From Strigamia acuminata (Eukaryota > Arthropoda > Chilopoda > Geophilomorpha > Linotaeniidae), in NCBI GenBank assembly GCA_949358305.1, contig OX442314.1, positions 15,431,060-15,495,059 of the forward strand: a stretch of 64,000 bases of DNA, written 5' to 3'. Position 1 is the stretch's first letter. The number at the start of each line of letters is the position of its first letter. Positions 1 to 14,118 of this stretch are shown here, piece by piece. Position numbers and translations under genes: made by a program. The notes below the pieces were generated by a model that saw only the letters and a list, made by a program, of their open reading frames with translations, was not told where the DNA came from and did no database searches.

Positions 1-3000
1 CCTATTGTCTGTCAAAAAGGATAAAAAAGAGAAACGCTTTCACGTCACGTCTCGTAACTTGTCGAGCCAATTTTTTTTATTCAGTCTTTTCTTTGTTGTT
101 GTTCAAATTCTAATCAGACAAGAAGATTGAGAGGCAAAATGGTGGGCGGATAAAGATTGAAATCACAATTCACAAAGAATGAGTCAGGTGCTTTTTAAGA
201 TGTGTCGTAGGAATTTCATTCCGGTTAACCCTGGTGGCAAAAATATTACTTTTGTTATGACATTCTTCATCAAGAATTCATCTCTTTTCATAATTTCATT
301 TTTAGGACGAGCCCACGATAAACTAACTATTTTCGTATTTTTATTTAAAAAATCAATTCTTTCTATTGACCGAAGCCATTACAAGAGTTGATGGTGAAAA
401 TTATCATCTAAAACTTGCTGAGTCATTGGTTCAATTAACAGAACCTTAAAAAGTCGTAAATCATTAAAAACTGGCTTATCATGAAATGTTTGAATTCTCA
501 ACAAATTTTCCGTTAAAAAAATATCAACTCAATTATCAAAAATCATTCAGTTATTAAAACAGAATTTCACCTGTTTCCCCCTTTTCTATTTATTGTTGTT
601 TATGGCCGCACAGCTGCCAACTGCAACCTTTTTAAACTAACAAAATTAAGAGAAAAAATATAAATTGTGTATTATATATGAAGGCAAGTTGGGGAGAAAT
701 AAAACACCTGATACACATCAGACCTTGTGGTTTTTAAGATCTAAGATAAAGTAAAGAAAACTAAACAAGAGTGGTGCAGCTGGAGGAAACCAACCTAAGT
801 TTAAATAACCTAGTCACGAAGTAAGTATAAAGCTTGAAATAAATTGTTAATTATGGGAATACAAACCACCCATTTTTTTTATAAAATTTTATTTATTACA
901 ATCAGCTGAAGGTGTGACAAAAGGGTCAAAATAGAGCATATTTTTAATTACAAATCACCTGCTTTTCTTTGGACTTCATTTTTTTGTAGCAGGTGTATTC
1001 TTGTAATTAAAGTGTGAATTAGTATATGTTCTTTTCCCCTCTTTAAATTATCTATAATAAAATAGTCGTTAAAAAGCAACAAATTGAATATAAAACTTGG
1101 AAAAAATTTTAACAAGCAATGTTTTTACGATTGAAAATTGCCCTTGTTATTTCTCGAAGATGTTTTCCTCAATTCCTGTAACAAATTCACTGACCAAAGG
1201 ACATCTATTTAAATTTCATTTTAATAATATAATAATAATAATAAACCGAACCTAAAATTTGAAAAAATAATATTTCAGTTTCAATTTGTTTTGACAGAAT
1301 GATTAAATCTATTTTTCAAATTTCCACTTCAATTCTTTTCTGAATTTGTCATCTCAACTCTCCCTTTTACCTAAATATTTTGATAGCTGTACGACTTTCA
1401 CTCCACTGCTTTGCTTATTTTTTTTATTAAACATCAATTTCACCAATGATTAAAATAAAATAAAAACAAAAAATAAAATAAAATCTATAAAAAAAATAAA
1501 TAGAAAATACCGAATCTTTTCCATCGACCCACCGAAAACCGAAACTTTCACTTGAAAAACTTTTGCCAACATCTCAAAAAAATGCGATTTCAAACTCTTA
1601 AAAGTAAAACATCCATCAAACTTTTCATTTCATTTTATTTGATGTAAAATCCACTCCATCAAAAATCCTCTTTTGCCTTTTCTTTGTGCCCGTGTCAAAC
1701 ATGTCGCCTAGAGGGCAACAACTTCAATTCCAAAGCCTTTTAAACTTTAAAAAAAAAATGAAGGGGAGAAACGAGCAAGTGCAAGTGTCTCCCCCAAGCT
1801 TTGAAGTGTTTGATCCTCCCCATGATCGGCCGTTAATCAGAACCCCTAGGGTGTGGGCGGATTCCTTATACACGGGAGCCTATTTTAGGGGGTTGTTGGA
1901 TGCGATTGGGATGACATCAGAGCTGCTCTTCGCTTATTGCCATTGTCACACGCGCAAAAGAGTGAGGATTATGGACATGTGTGTCCTTAACCTGTTCTTC
2001 CATCTACCCGTCGCTAATGATTGCCTGGCGGGAAGAAGGGGAAGATTCGCGACGCCCTCTGATCACGCCCCCGCATTCGTCCAATTATTCTTCTTCGTCC
2101 CCTCCCTCATCCCGAGTCATTCACACGCTCCGGGTTTTAACTTTTTCCTTCTGTCAGTAGCGCGATGATGTCGCATTTAATATACTTTGGCTGTCAACCT
2201 AAAATTATCGGTTTATGCGACTCACAGACGACGTAATTGCAACCGCTTGGGTCTCTGCAAGCGAGACTATCAGAAAATAAGAACTGAGAACAAAAAAAAA
2301 TTCTCGCAACAAAAACTGTCAAAGATGTCATAAACTTGACAGAAATCTCTTTGATATTTGTTCTTAGGAAAGTACGAATTTTCTATACGAAGTAAACTTT
2401 TTCTATCGTTTCGAATTTCCCCTTAATATGACAGCTTTTCTAGCCTTTTTTAATTCTGCTTTTTATGAATTCCCTCTTTTTCTTTTAACAAAAAAGCCAC
2501 ATAGTCTAAGTTCCAAATTAAGGGAGAAAATTGAGAAGTTGAAGAGGGGGAGAGATGAGTTGAAGCAATTAAGGCGTCTCTCATTAAACACCCCTGGAGT
2601 CTGACAGCCTCAGACTGTGATAGATCTGGATGAGCCAATATTCATAAGCGACTTCTCTCTACCCTTCTCCTCTTTCCTTCCACTTTTTTTCTTCTTCTCT
2701 GGCAAACCGATGTCTGGAAACGGGCGCACGCGCACAAGTAGGTGATTAGAAAAGTTGGCACTAATGAGCTCATGTTAAACAGAAAGAAAGCTCCATCAAA
2801 CACAATCACGACTCAAACGGGTTTTCGACGGCAAACACGAACAACTCGAGGCGACACAACTGAGTCAACAAGATAAACCCCGTAATGCGCTTAGATATTC
2901 GCGCACTGGCCCCATCAGTTTATTTAGCAAACTAATAAAAATAAAAATCCTTTTAGGCCTAACCTTTTATCAGTTGCTCAATTCTACCCCGTTTTCCCGA

Positions 3001-3383
3001 ATTAAACATCAAAGAGTTGCACAGGTTCAAAAAAAATACCGAGGCAATCGAGTCGACGCTCGTTTATCACCCCACGAGGGTAAGATGGAAAATTTGAGAG
3101 AGAAAGAACAATCTTACCTCCCGACAAGTAGAACTTGCATTGCAGTTATCACAATGAAAAAGAGAAGCGATCCATTTCCCCTCTCTTCCCTTAATTATAG
3201 GATCCCTTGACAGGTTTCTTTGGGCTTACACAAAAATTAAAAATAAAAAAAACACACACAATTCGTTGGGTGAAATTACATCGGTAATTATACAGTAATC
3301 AATTCGAAGGGAAAGACGATGAAACAAATCAAATTTAACGTGGTTTTTAGAATTAGTTCTTTGACGCTCTATTATATAGACTT

Positions 3384-3405
3384 TATATATATAAATATGT
3401 AATAA

Positions 3406-3435
<30 letters not shown>
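3384..3435. repeat. (TA)n microsatellite
   Basis: An interrupted TA/TAAA tract ends in an uninterrupted run of TA dinucleotides from about 3411 to 3435. It is simple sequence, likely polymorphic in length. Confidence 0.9.
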
Positions 3436-3440
<5 letters not shown>

Positions 3441-6400
3441 TGTCAAGTCTAGTTCGTTATTGATATATGTAGTGTCAATTAAATGGAACTTTTGATTCAT
3501 AAATCAGATACAGACCTACACGAGCTTTTCCTTTTCAATAACATCAGCTTGCGGGATTCAATATGGGTGATATTACTTTGGCCGTTGGACAGGAGAGCAA
3601 AAAAATCATAAAGTGTAGTAGTGACCCTATAACATTCAGTTGTCTATATCAATATATATTTTGTGAAAATCCCATAGAACTATAAGTCTCAGCAGTATAT
3701 GGAATTATCTATTGATTTAGTAGTGCAGAGCTTTGCTCAAGTCTATCACAGTGATAAGTTGTCGTCAATTTCACACAACCTGTGGTGACACATGTGTTTA
3801 TCGATAGGTTATTAGCTTATGGCCGACCTGTTTTCAATTTTATAGTCATGTATACTAGTAACACGTAAAATAAAAACGTTTTGCATACTCCCTTGGGCCC
3901 TTGGGAGAAACGTGAATTTCATTTTTATTACCGTTTTTTTGTTAGATTCAAATAATTTTTTTTTTTAAATAGTTTTGTAATGTAAAAACTGCGTATGGCG
4001 TGCGGTGCATTTAAAAAATTACGTTTAGTTCTACATGAGTCTGTCATTTGTCATACTAAGACCCATTTATTATGGATTCAGTACAGGACGAGGGAGTTTA
4101 AATATTTGATTCCGTCAAACCACACGAGAGCATTGGTGTTCTTGTGTCTGTCAAAAGTTTTTTTTTCCTAAAAAAATAAGAAGTATAAACTTGGGGAAAA
4201 AAAGAAGAAAAAAAATTGAAAACAGAAAAAATTAAAATAAATAGAATCCAATTTTTCATTAGACATGGCGTTGACAAATTAGACAACCTGAAATGTTGCA
4301 TGCATTTTTTCTGTACATTTTTTTAACATTTAAAAACTGTTTTGATGTACGTAATTTGGGAAGAAAAAAATAAAAATGTAGCTGAAAAGAATCAATAGTT
4401 GTGTAGGTAGAAATTCACTTAGTCGGCCCTCTGAAGAACAGTTTACGCCATACATTTTAAGTAAGTTCTAAGCCTTAAGCAGTCACACAAATAATTTGCA
4501 TTCATGCGATGTTTTGATCAAGAAATTAAAGTCAAAGTGTTGTTCGATGTTTTTATAGCGGGAATTTAAGGTGCGGGTATAAATGCCAGTCTCTTTTCAG
4601 TACATGATTAAAATTTAAAATCAAGTTTGAGCGTTTAAAATAAAATCAGTTTACTTCAAACAACAACTCAGACATGCATGCAAATTTTCGACTACAAGAC
4701 AGAATTTAATTTTTTTTTAATTTTATCTTTGCGCACGGCCATTATAGTTCCCCTCTGCACAATGACACGATCACGTATTTATGATTTTTTTGCACGGCCA
4801 CTCAAAAAATTAATATTTTGATTCCAAAATGTTACTGAATGAAATTATTTACAGACAATATTGTAGTACAAAAGCTTTCATACCAGATATGTGGATCAGG
4901 AAATGGATCCTTGTCCCGCTATGAAAGTGTACTCGCGTGGGTAAAACTAAAATTAAATTATGTACTTGTGGAAAAAGGTTTAACTAACTTTTCTTCTTTT
5001 CAAAAAAAAATGTAATAATTGCTTACGGTAATCACTAAACAAAAGAAATCGAATACATTTCACGCAGAACCAGTGCTGTCATCTGTTGCCTACAGGGAAA
5101 ACTTTTGTCAATTGTTTGATTTTTGAACTCGCATTTTTTCTTCATAAATATAAAAATATTGGTTAGTATTTGCTGTGGTTTTTATTTTTCGAATCTTAAG
5201 AGCTTTCAGTTGATTGTGAATAATGTTAAAATAACAGTCGTCGTAAATATGGTAAAACAATTTTCGCAAAAGTCAAATTTATTCAGTCACGGTAATAACG
5301 CAAATGGCTGAATTCAACATCAGAGACATGGCAAAGTTAATACGTTGCCTTCCAAATTAACATGGGATAAATCCTTCACCAAATTATCTTAATGAAGTCA
5401 TAAATATGGCGTTAACGATAGGAACGAGCACCAACTGAACTCTTCGAATGTAACATGTTATTCTAATACTACAAGTACACCATAGACCTAAACAGAATGA
5501 AAGTTAAAAACCGTTCTCTTTATCCAATAATCTAGCTTTATTTAAAAAGAAAAGAAAGTAACATTTCTCTTTCGTTTTTAAGAAGATAAATTAAGCAAAA
5601 TAAACACATAAATATATTTTTTTTTTGTATTTAGACGGAAAAAAACTTGATTTTCAAAATCCTTCGATAAATGCTTCGAAGAAACCACACTAACAGGTTA
5701 ATTACAGGTTTAAAGCTATAAAATTACAAGCAAAATAAAACCCGTATACAGCATCAGATAAAAGAAAGAAGAAAGAGAAAACTTTAAAATTTAAGAGGAT
5801 TTCCTAGAAAACAAGGCACACTTAAACTTCTTTATCTTGAAAACAAGCAAACTACACCAAGATTACAAAATACACATATACTCACAATTCAATGTTACTT
5901 TACACCAGGTTTCAATTTGATGATAATAAGAAATACAATGGAAAACCGAATGCCACAATAAATCGTACAAAATCCAGCGTTTACATAACATAAGAATTAT
6001 CACTCTTTTTCAACAAAACACATAGACAATCTTTAATGTGACTGACTCCTCAACCTTCGTGAAAAACTTATTACAAGTTAACTGCATTTTGTTTGCATGA
6101 ATTCACCCTGTGGCAGGTATGTGGCCCTTAGTTGAACCCCCTGCAGTTTTCTGCCGTTAATTCATACTTCAAGGTAGAGTTGTGTCTTCCATTATACATT
6201 AAGCTAACCCTTCACTCCCTTCTCCCTCCCAGCCTCTTGTCAAAGGGCCATCTGCTTCTCCCTCACTGCAACTGCGAACTGACCAAAACTCCTTGTGTAT
6301 TCATGATGCGGATGTATCATTAAAGCATTTTTTTATCCATTTTTTGTTAACAAAAAATTGCATTTAAATCGTATATTACAGATCAAAAACGAACTTGACA

Positions 6401-9400
6401 CACTTTTACGACTGTCACCACCTTAATTAACTGGAATTAAAAGAAATACATTATCATATTTCTAAAAATATGAATTTTTCTAAATATGGTATTGCACGCA
6501 TTAATTTTTACAAATTTTTGCGAATTTACATAAAAATTACAATATTTTCTGCCGGAATAACGTGCAGAAACAAGGTTTAAAACTTTGTAATTGATAGAGA
6601 ATTCAAATTCAAAATTTATAATAAGTATAGTATAAATAAAAATGTGCTCATTCTATTTTAGCTGGCAAACCGCAGTTAAATTTTATGTGCAGAAAACAAA
6701 ATGTATATTTAATTAAACTGTATACGGAACAGCTATTAAAACTAAAACTTTCCACATTTTTTACCCAAAATCAAAAATTTAAATAAATAGTATATAACTC
6801 GGAAAATATGAAGTTTCCCTTCAAGCCAATTTTACTATATGTATGTATTTATATTTCTTCTTTTACCCTGCAGAAAGAAAGAATTATTATTGTTATTTCT
6901 TTTATAATTATATTCCATTCACTTTAATTGTTATTATTTTTAATTTCAAACCAAGAGCATGACAACTGAATAGTTCTTGTGAGAAGAAAATTAGACAACC
7001 ATTGGCTTAATCTTAAAATTAGCACATAAACTTAAATCCTGTTCGCGAAATTTTTATTTTCTTATTTTAATTCGTCTTTTACTTTTTAATTTGCAGTAAA
7101 ATACACGTGAGTGCTGATAAATATATATTTATTTTTTAATAATATAAAAGTTAGATAACCATAAAAAGTATGAGTAAAAATAGGGAGAGGTCGGAACTGC
7201 ACACCTGCCTGCGAAATAGTTGGAATTGACGATAAGATGTCGAGAGAGGAAGGAACTTTTCAAATTTACGACTCTTTACTTCTCACCGGTGATAGGCAAA
7301 ATTGTCCATCGCATACAGCGTGTTTCTTCGCAGGGATAGACCTCCTGCTGGCACCTTATTGCTTCGGCGCATTGCAATTAAGACACGCAAACCAATTTAT
7401 AACAAACAACCTTAAAGTTTATTTTTGTTTATTCCGTTATTTCTTCCTTTATGAGGCTCATTCCAAATGTTGTGATTACCTTTGAGTTATAATGGCTGTT
7501 AAACAGTCAAATTATACGTTTTACTAATGACAACGTGTCATAAACTTGACTCTATGCAAGATGAAGGACAATTAAAACAGGGAAAATAAAAAAAAATCTC
7601 AAAATAATTCAATCAGCTAAATGGTTTCAATTAACATAAAGCACCACTTATTATTCCGATCAACACATCAGGAAATACAAGCGATAACAAATTATTATAT
7701 TGAGGAAAAGAGAAAAAAAACATCATCTTACAAATTTTAAATACACAATTCAAACCTCAATTTGTAACAGCTGCACCACACGGACGCATTCATCTAAAGG
7801 GAACATCATTTACATCATACAATTAATACAATTAAAAGCATTATCCTCACAAGAGAATTATTTAATTTTTTTTTAAACATTTTATTTCGTACGCATAAAA
7901 CCAAATTATCAAAGTCATCGGTACGAGATAATTATTGTGTTTAGACTTTTTTTTATTATGCAAGTTATGTCCTTCCTAGATTCGAACACGAAAATTGTGT
8001 ACCCAAGCCACCGCCCCATCCCTCCCGTTTGAAATTTGGTTATTTAATGCAAATCCTTTACAATTATCTTTTTGTATATGAGAAAGAGGTATAGAGAACT
8101 CCATCGCCCGTCACTGAATATCAACAACTTAATTAGCTTCGAGCTGTACAGGAAAGAAAAAATTAAAAACGAAAAAGCGTTTAATGACAAGCAAGTTTCT
8201 CTGCTTCTGCCTCTTATTTCGGTGTTGTAATTTGGAGCCTAATGAACTTGAATGTCTCGTTTTCTTAATATCAAGAGATGAAAATGAGAAGAGTAGTGCA
8301 ATAAATAAAACATTATGTTTTTAATAAGGCAAAAATAAGGACACGGTACAGGGATTTTCATTATCTCCAATTACAGTACAAGTAAAAAGAAAGTAGGAAA
8401 AAAGAAGAAAAAGAAGAAAAAAGTAAGCTTTGGATTTCACAATAACAAGAAGAGACCAAACATAAAGAGCAAAACTTTTCTGTTTGTTCATTTACTAGTG
8501 TATTAATAACAGTTAAATTTATGTACAAAAGTTGATTGTGCAAATGAGTTTGTTGTGGAAGCTAATAAAATATGATTTCTATTCACACGCTGCACTTCTC
8601 GGGTTACCTAAGGTCACACTATACAATGAGGATGAGCTAATTTACGACCTCTGGCAGCCCATCGAGGATCCCAAGGTCCCTTAATGAATTTCGGTGAGGA
8701 TGGGTTACATGAACCCCTCCTACAACAACTCTGGGTTTTCTCCGTAAAGGTGCGCTCACTCGATAAAGGTACTTTTCATTTCCTGATCTAATTACACGTG
8801 CTCGTAAAATCCAATCAGAGGAATTTGTTAGTTTGTGGGCTTGACAATTTAACTTAGGAATCTCATGTCGGTGTAGTCAGGTCTTTGCCGCGATCTGATT
8901 GCATGTCACTTTCAGTAGCTAAATAATTACTGGCTCCCAGCACCCGACCAAAGATGTTGCTTAGGCAACATTGACTTTAATAAAAGTGAAACGCATAAAT
9001 TATCATTCACCGACCCCTCCCCAACCACCCCATACCCCAACCTTATCCCTTTTGCCCCAATTTTCATAGCAGCAAGGCATTGTAGAATCAATTCTTCTTA
9101 ATCTCCATGGAATTATAAACTTATATCACGCGCATGCAGTAAACAAACAAACAACACCATGCACGCGTCAGCACTTTCTATCTTCTGACTCATCCTCGAC
9201 GATCAACAACTGTAAATCAGAGAGAGACCCGCTGAGCATCAGCAAGAAAAATAGTCATTTCAATAAACTGCATACATGAGCTGCCATCACAGCATAAAGT
9301 ACACACCCTCTTTTCAAATTACAAGTTCCCGACAAAAAAAATAACATATTGGTATATATACTGGAAAGAATATAAAAGAAAACTGCAACTTTTCAAGCCG

Positions 9401-11555
9401 CAAATTTCTTCCGTTTTTTCTTTACAATGCCATACAGTGGGTGTTTTATAACCTCATTTTGTTTTCAGCTTGATCAACTCCAGATGGAGTGAGGACATAC
9501 ACAAGCAAGATTTAACACACAGCCCATCTCTTGCAGGAGGAGACGTTCGTTTCCTTCTGCCTCGCTTGGAGCAAATCTAGTTAGCTTTTTTTTGTTGGTC
9601 TGAAAAAACCCATGACTTGCATTGAACATAGAACTTCTCCCCTTATCATATTATATATTAAGCCATATATAAAATACAACACGCAGTTTGTGGACGAGAT
9701 ATAGCTGATTTACAACTGAGATTGGACCGAGTAAATATTGCAAAAGCGTACTTGGAGGATAAAAAAAACCTTTGCTATTTATTATTTCAGGGGTAAGCGG
9801 GGCCACTCAAAATATGGGAAGGGGGAATGTCCACAATCGTGTGGGAGAGTCAAGTTAAAAGTGTATGTTGGCAAAAGCAGATATTGAAAATTTTATAACC
9901 GCCATAAAAAATAGCCATATAGTCTACATGAACCAGCACATATAAACCAAAAAAGTAATCACCTAAGTCCACGCTACAAATACAATTTTTTTTTATATCA
10001 TAAAAAATGATTTTTTTCTTTTTTTTTAAATAAGAATTTTACAAAGTGTACTTTAGCTAATGTTAACTTTCTGAAGTTAGTTAGTTGGCTAAAGTGACGG
10101 GCTTAATGAAATTCAAGCTAGGTCATAAAATAATCTTTCAATGAGCCTTACACTAATGCTCACCCCACCAGTTAATGGCTTAATTAAAGAAATTCCCACT
10201 TCAAAAAAAAATTACTTTTTGTCAACGTGTAAGTGTCATGTAATACTTCTCGCTTTCTGTTTACAAAAGAAAAAAAAATTGAGAAAAGTTCAAAAAAATG
10301 AAGGAAAAAAAATGTGGTCCACGGTTATGTGATAGTGATTGAAGGGGTGTGTGCAATAGTGGCCAAATCTCCTACAACACATTGTGAAATGGTGCAGAAA
10401 GGAAAAAAAAGGAAGGCAACTCTACATTTTTCTTTCACATGCATCTTGTGGGAATTCACACACAAAGCAATCATGGGTTGGTGCGGTAGGCAATAGTATG
10501 CAAATTGCATTGCTATGGCATGGTGATTTACAACATGGCTATAAAACAGTTGCAACACAAAAACTGACCACTGCTGTCACCACCCACCATCTCAAGCAAG
10601 CAACGTTGAGAAATGGATCCCATTTCCCCCAACATGCCATTTGACGAATCAATTTTCAAAAACTACATTAACACTACATGTGTTAGATGTGCATAAGGCA
10701 AAAGCGGCACGGTAAAATCCATGTAGAAAATATGGGAATATAAAAGGGGAAAATGGCAGAAAAGATTAAAGGGTGTTAAAAAAATGGAAAGAGAAAAAGC
10801 CACGCCATAAATGTTTAAAAGTTATTTGCTTTTAACGTGAGGGTAGAAGAGTAAAGAATTTTTTTCAGGTGTGTTAAAGATAAATCAACTTTGTTGATGT
10901 CTTAAATCATTATTGATAGAAGACTAACGCAGTAAAAAGTGATACTTACTGTTTGTGTTTTGTATGTGAAATAATAAACAAGACTGATCAAATGTGTGCC
11001 TGTAGGAAAATATCAGAGTTATACCTATAAATCAAGTGTGTGAATCGTTATTTGTCATGTGCAGATTTATTTATGACCTATCCGATAAGAATGCAGGGCA
11101 CCTGTATGTCTGTGTTACACTGTTACACCCGACGTAAAGAGTTTTATGAAGAGTAAGAATAATATTTATTACGGGAGCGTAAACATTAGAAAAGAATACC
11201 TGCTCAAAGAAATCGGAAAGGCCAATTAAAATTTTACTTTAAGTTTTTGTTGTTGTTACGAAATGAGTTTGATCAAAATTTGGTACGTGTTTCCTTGGTT
11301 CTACAAAAAAATTAAAAAATAACAGATCAAATACGAAAGTTCGGAAATAAGTCTGAGAAGTTACTCACGAATCAGACTTTTTACAATTTTTAATTAACTA
11401 GAAGAAAATGAGAAATTGTTACACAACTGGAGAATGCTCAATTTCCTTCAAATTAGTTTTGTAATTTCACTAAGAAAAGACAGGTATTTAAACTTTAATA
11501 CAGCACCAACTTTCGACATTTCGATTTTAGTTTAGACTCGGTAGAAAGACAATTC

Positions 11556-11571
11556 TGGCGCCATCTAGTGC
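11556..11571 (-). promoter_or_regulatory. CTCF-like motif
   Basis: Read on the minus strand, the sequence is GCACTAGATGGCGCCA. This matches the conserved core of the CTCF binding site (CCA-C-TAG-A/G-G/T-GGCGC type) at nearly all informative positions. It lies about 1.1 kb beyond the 3' end of CDIN1, in the gene-free left flank, a plausible place for a boundary. Binding is not shown; a single motif match can arise by chance. Confidence 0.35.
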
Positions 11572-11920
11572 AAAAGAATGTAAGTACTGGTAGTTCGTAT
11601 AAGACGTCTTCAACCGAATTCAGTTAATTGCTCCATTTTTAAACTATCCCTATTGTCATGTGTAAAACCCGAAATATTTTATTAGTGTAATCTTGTGTCA
11701 TTTGTATTTCGCAACACGGGAGGGTTGGCGATTCATTAGATTTTTCAACCCATCACATCACTATGACCAGAACAAGATGAACGTCTTGTGTTCGTTCGTC
11801 CAATACTATTAGCAAATATACATATGACGTTATAGTTTGGTTATGGCGGTTATATAACACGTGTTTTAGTCTGGTCGTTCGGCTAGTTCTGTTGAACAGT
11901 TTCACAATTTAAGTCATCCT

Positions 11921-12264
11921 CTCACCGAGTTCTTTTGAAATAATTACATGGTTCAGATGCCTGCGTCATTACTTGACCACTTTTAGGGGAAGAAAATTTC
12001 CATGTTCATTACGGGGTGACTGCTTAAGTATTCAAAATCAAGTCCTACGAAAGTTCTTCGAAAGAAATATAAACGGAAGTCTCCAACGATGAAATCAAGG
12101 GTGAAAAAAATAATTACATCACATGCGATCTGAAAATTTATCATATCGTATTAATAAGATTACCAATGCTTAAGCAATCACCTCTTAGTGAACATGGAAG
12201 TTGTCAAGTAATGACGCAGACATCAGAACTATGTAATTATTACATAAAAGAAGAGATCGGTGAA
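11921..12264. repeat. Imperfect inverted repeat (hairpin)
   Basis: The left arm is about 11921-12032 and the right arm about 12165-12264, with a 132 nt loop. The best-paired core contains TGCGTCATTACTTGAC on the left and its complement on the right, and outer parts including CACCGA and TAATTACAT also match. One arm has an extra stretch of roughly 18 nt. A TATA-like TATATAAC lies at 11851, about 70 nt upstream of the left arm. It may be a decayed foldback transposon or a hairpin RNA locus. Confidence 0.6.
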
Positions 12265-12637
12265 AGAAATTCAAACGAAAAAAATTCATACCGTAAATAT
12301 GTGAACTTGTGTAACATATTTCGATAGAAAGTTAACTTAGAAGTTTAAAAGAGGGCTATATTTTTGCTGGGATACCTTAAACCCGCTAAAATAAGTTGAT
12401 CAAAAATATTTTTTAAAAATTTAAAAATTAAAATCGGGTATGTATACTAATTTTTCTTGACCGAATTGGTTTCAAGAGTAACTTTACAGACATTGGCTGA
12501 AATTGGTGCAGACTTCACGGCTGATCATGTCTGAAATAATGGCAATTTGTGGTCATTGTGGATAAAAATTAAATAAATACATTTAATTCCTTGATTAAAC
12601 TAAAAAAAAAACTATTTCATTGATTTTTTTTTTTATT

Positions 12638-14118
12638 CTATATGTTACTAGGATCCATTTTCACAATATCATTTGGATTAAGATCACTTCTGAGAATAAT
12701 GCCTTTCTGTTTATTGACATCAAGTTCTTCTATATATCCAAACCAATAAATTACCATCCCAGATCCAAATCTACAAAAAATTACAGCAATATAAGTAAAA
12801 AAGACCAATCTATGTGAAACAATTTTACCTGTTCCAATAACTCCAAAATTGATCTTTTAAATAAGTTTGATGATTTTCTTCATCACCAAATGATGCCTTA
12901 CTTTCTATCCAATTAACAATAAAACCATCGACAGCTAAATTGCAGAGGTTGATCGTTTATAAACAATTATTTCATCATAATAAATTAATACTCATTTACC
13001 AAATGGCACTTCCATTTTAAAATCAGGAGTTTTATCGTAACCTTTATCACGCATATGAATTTCTTCTGAAATTTGCATAAAATAATATCGACAAAAATTC
13101 ACACACTATGAAATTAATAACTATTTACCAATAAAAGCTAATCCTTGATTTTGTAAAATTGTCCGCAGTTTGCATTCGTATTCGTGGCCAAACGAGCTTG
13201 ACGAATCACAAAAATTAAATTTGTATCAAATACAAAACGGAACAATTAAAATAGCAATGATCATACACTTACTACTTGATGATGTCTGCATAGGGTCCGT
13301 AATTGTCATCTTGTAATATACACTGTTTCACAAAATTCGAAGCATTAAACAAGTTTGTATAAATTACAGCGAATAAAACCTACCAAATAAACTTCGAAAG
13401 CAAGATTTTTATCCTTTATTAAAGAAGTATCTTTCATTAATTTGGATATTTGTTGTTTCATCGATTCCGTCGTTTGATTTGTATTTATTAAATACTGTTC
13501 TAAGATTGCACGCGCTAACAACCACGGTGACAGATCTATCTAAATGTAAACAACATTAATAAGATTTAATTGGTACTTTCGTCAATTTTAAGATTACTTC
13601 TTCAGCGAAACGTAAAATTATTCCAGGCTGAGATTTGTTATTTACATCTTTTATGTATCTGTTTGGAGAAAAAGAAATGTCAATTAATATTTCACAAAAA
13701 TTGAACTATCTCTTTAATAAAAACTTCGCATACAGCCCGCAACAAGACGGATTTACCATCTCTTTAGGGTTTATAGCAGTTTAGTGTGTACTTATTTACT
13801 TATTGTAATATATCCGAGATATGTCAGAAGAACAGTGCTTCTGATAATGCCTTTTTGTTTTTCTCTGATATTCTTGTCCATAAATGCTTCCTAAAGTTCT
13901 AGGAGAAATACTAGAAAAAAATATAAAATAAAAATGACAATTAAAATAAATATTATTTTATTTTACATTTATTAATTTACATACTGTGGAAATCGTTCGG
14001 ACAATATTTGTGTTGTGTCTATAGGATTGATTGGCAATGTTTGTATTTCGTCTATTATTTCGTTGTAAGATACATATTTTAGCGTTTCCCAAATTTTTCT
14101 TCCGCTCTGAGACGCCAT
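12638..14118 (-). CDS. CDIN1: CDIN1 (CDAN1-interacting nuclease 1, C15orf41 homologue)
   Basis: Nine exons join in frame: 13985-14118, 13800-13910, 13598-13658, 13384-13539, 13276-13322, 13129-13196, 13000-13065, 12829-12934 and 12638-12770. They give 293 residues; the human protein has about 280. The order of conserved blocks matches the family: an N-terminal helical part containing [20 protein letters not shown], then WLLARAILE, then the nuclease-like core. In the core, GYDKTPDF (about 201-208) and [11 protein letters not shown] (223-233) supply the acidic residues and E-x-K of a PD-(D/E)XK fold. The end has [16 protein letters not shown]. In vertebrates the protein binds Codanin-1 and is linked to congenital dyserythropoietic anaemia, acting in chromatin or replication-related processes. 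A polyadenylation signal (AATAAA, 12637-12632) directly follows the stop codon. All introns are GT-AG and short. It starts head-to-head with the ETAA1-like gene. Confidence 0.93.

Larger units (their letters stand above)
1..11920. other. Gene-free AT-rich region
   Basis: I see no supportable coding exon, tRNA or rRNA here. Open frames of 60-160 codons occur on both strands, but none shows a recognisable domain or joins to neighbours through good splice sites. Patches of higher GC, for example around 1790-2240, 2700-3130 and 8580-8960, stand out from the A/T-rich background and could be regulatory or conserved non-coding DNA; that is inference from composition only. It could be intergenic, or an intron or flank of a gene lying left of the window. 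Confidence 0.6.

Noticed and set aside
1686-2168. 160-codon plus-strand open frame in a GC-richer patch
   Set aside because: No domain, signal, or splice partner is visible and the composition shifts along its length. The open frame is probably a by-product of higher GC.
7975-8025. Possible tRNA: minus-strand TTCGAATC resembling a T-loop near GGTGGC
   Set aside because: The A-to-B box spacing is about 20 nt and no cloverleaf stems form.
10498-10505. Perfect octamer ATGCAAAT (POU site)
   Set aside because: A single 8 bp match in tens of kilobases of A/T-rich DNA is expected by chance.
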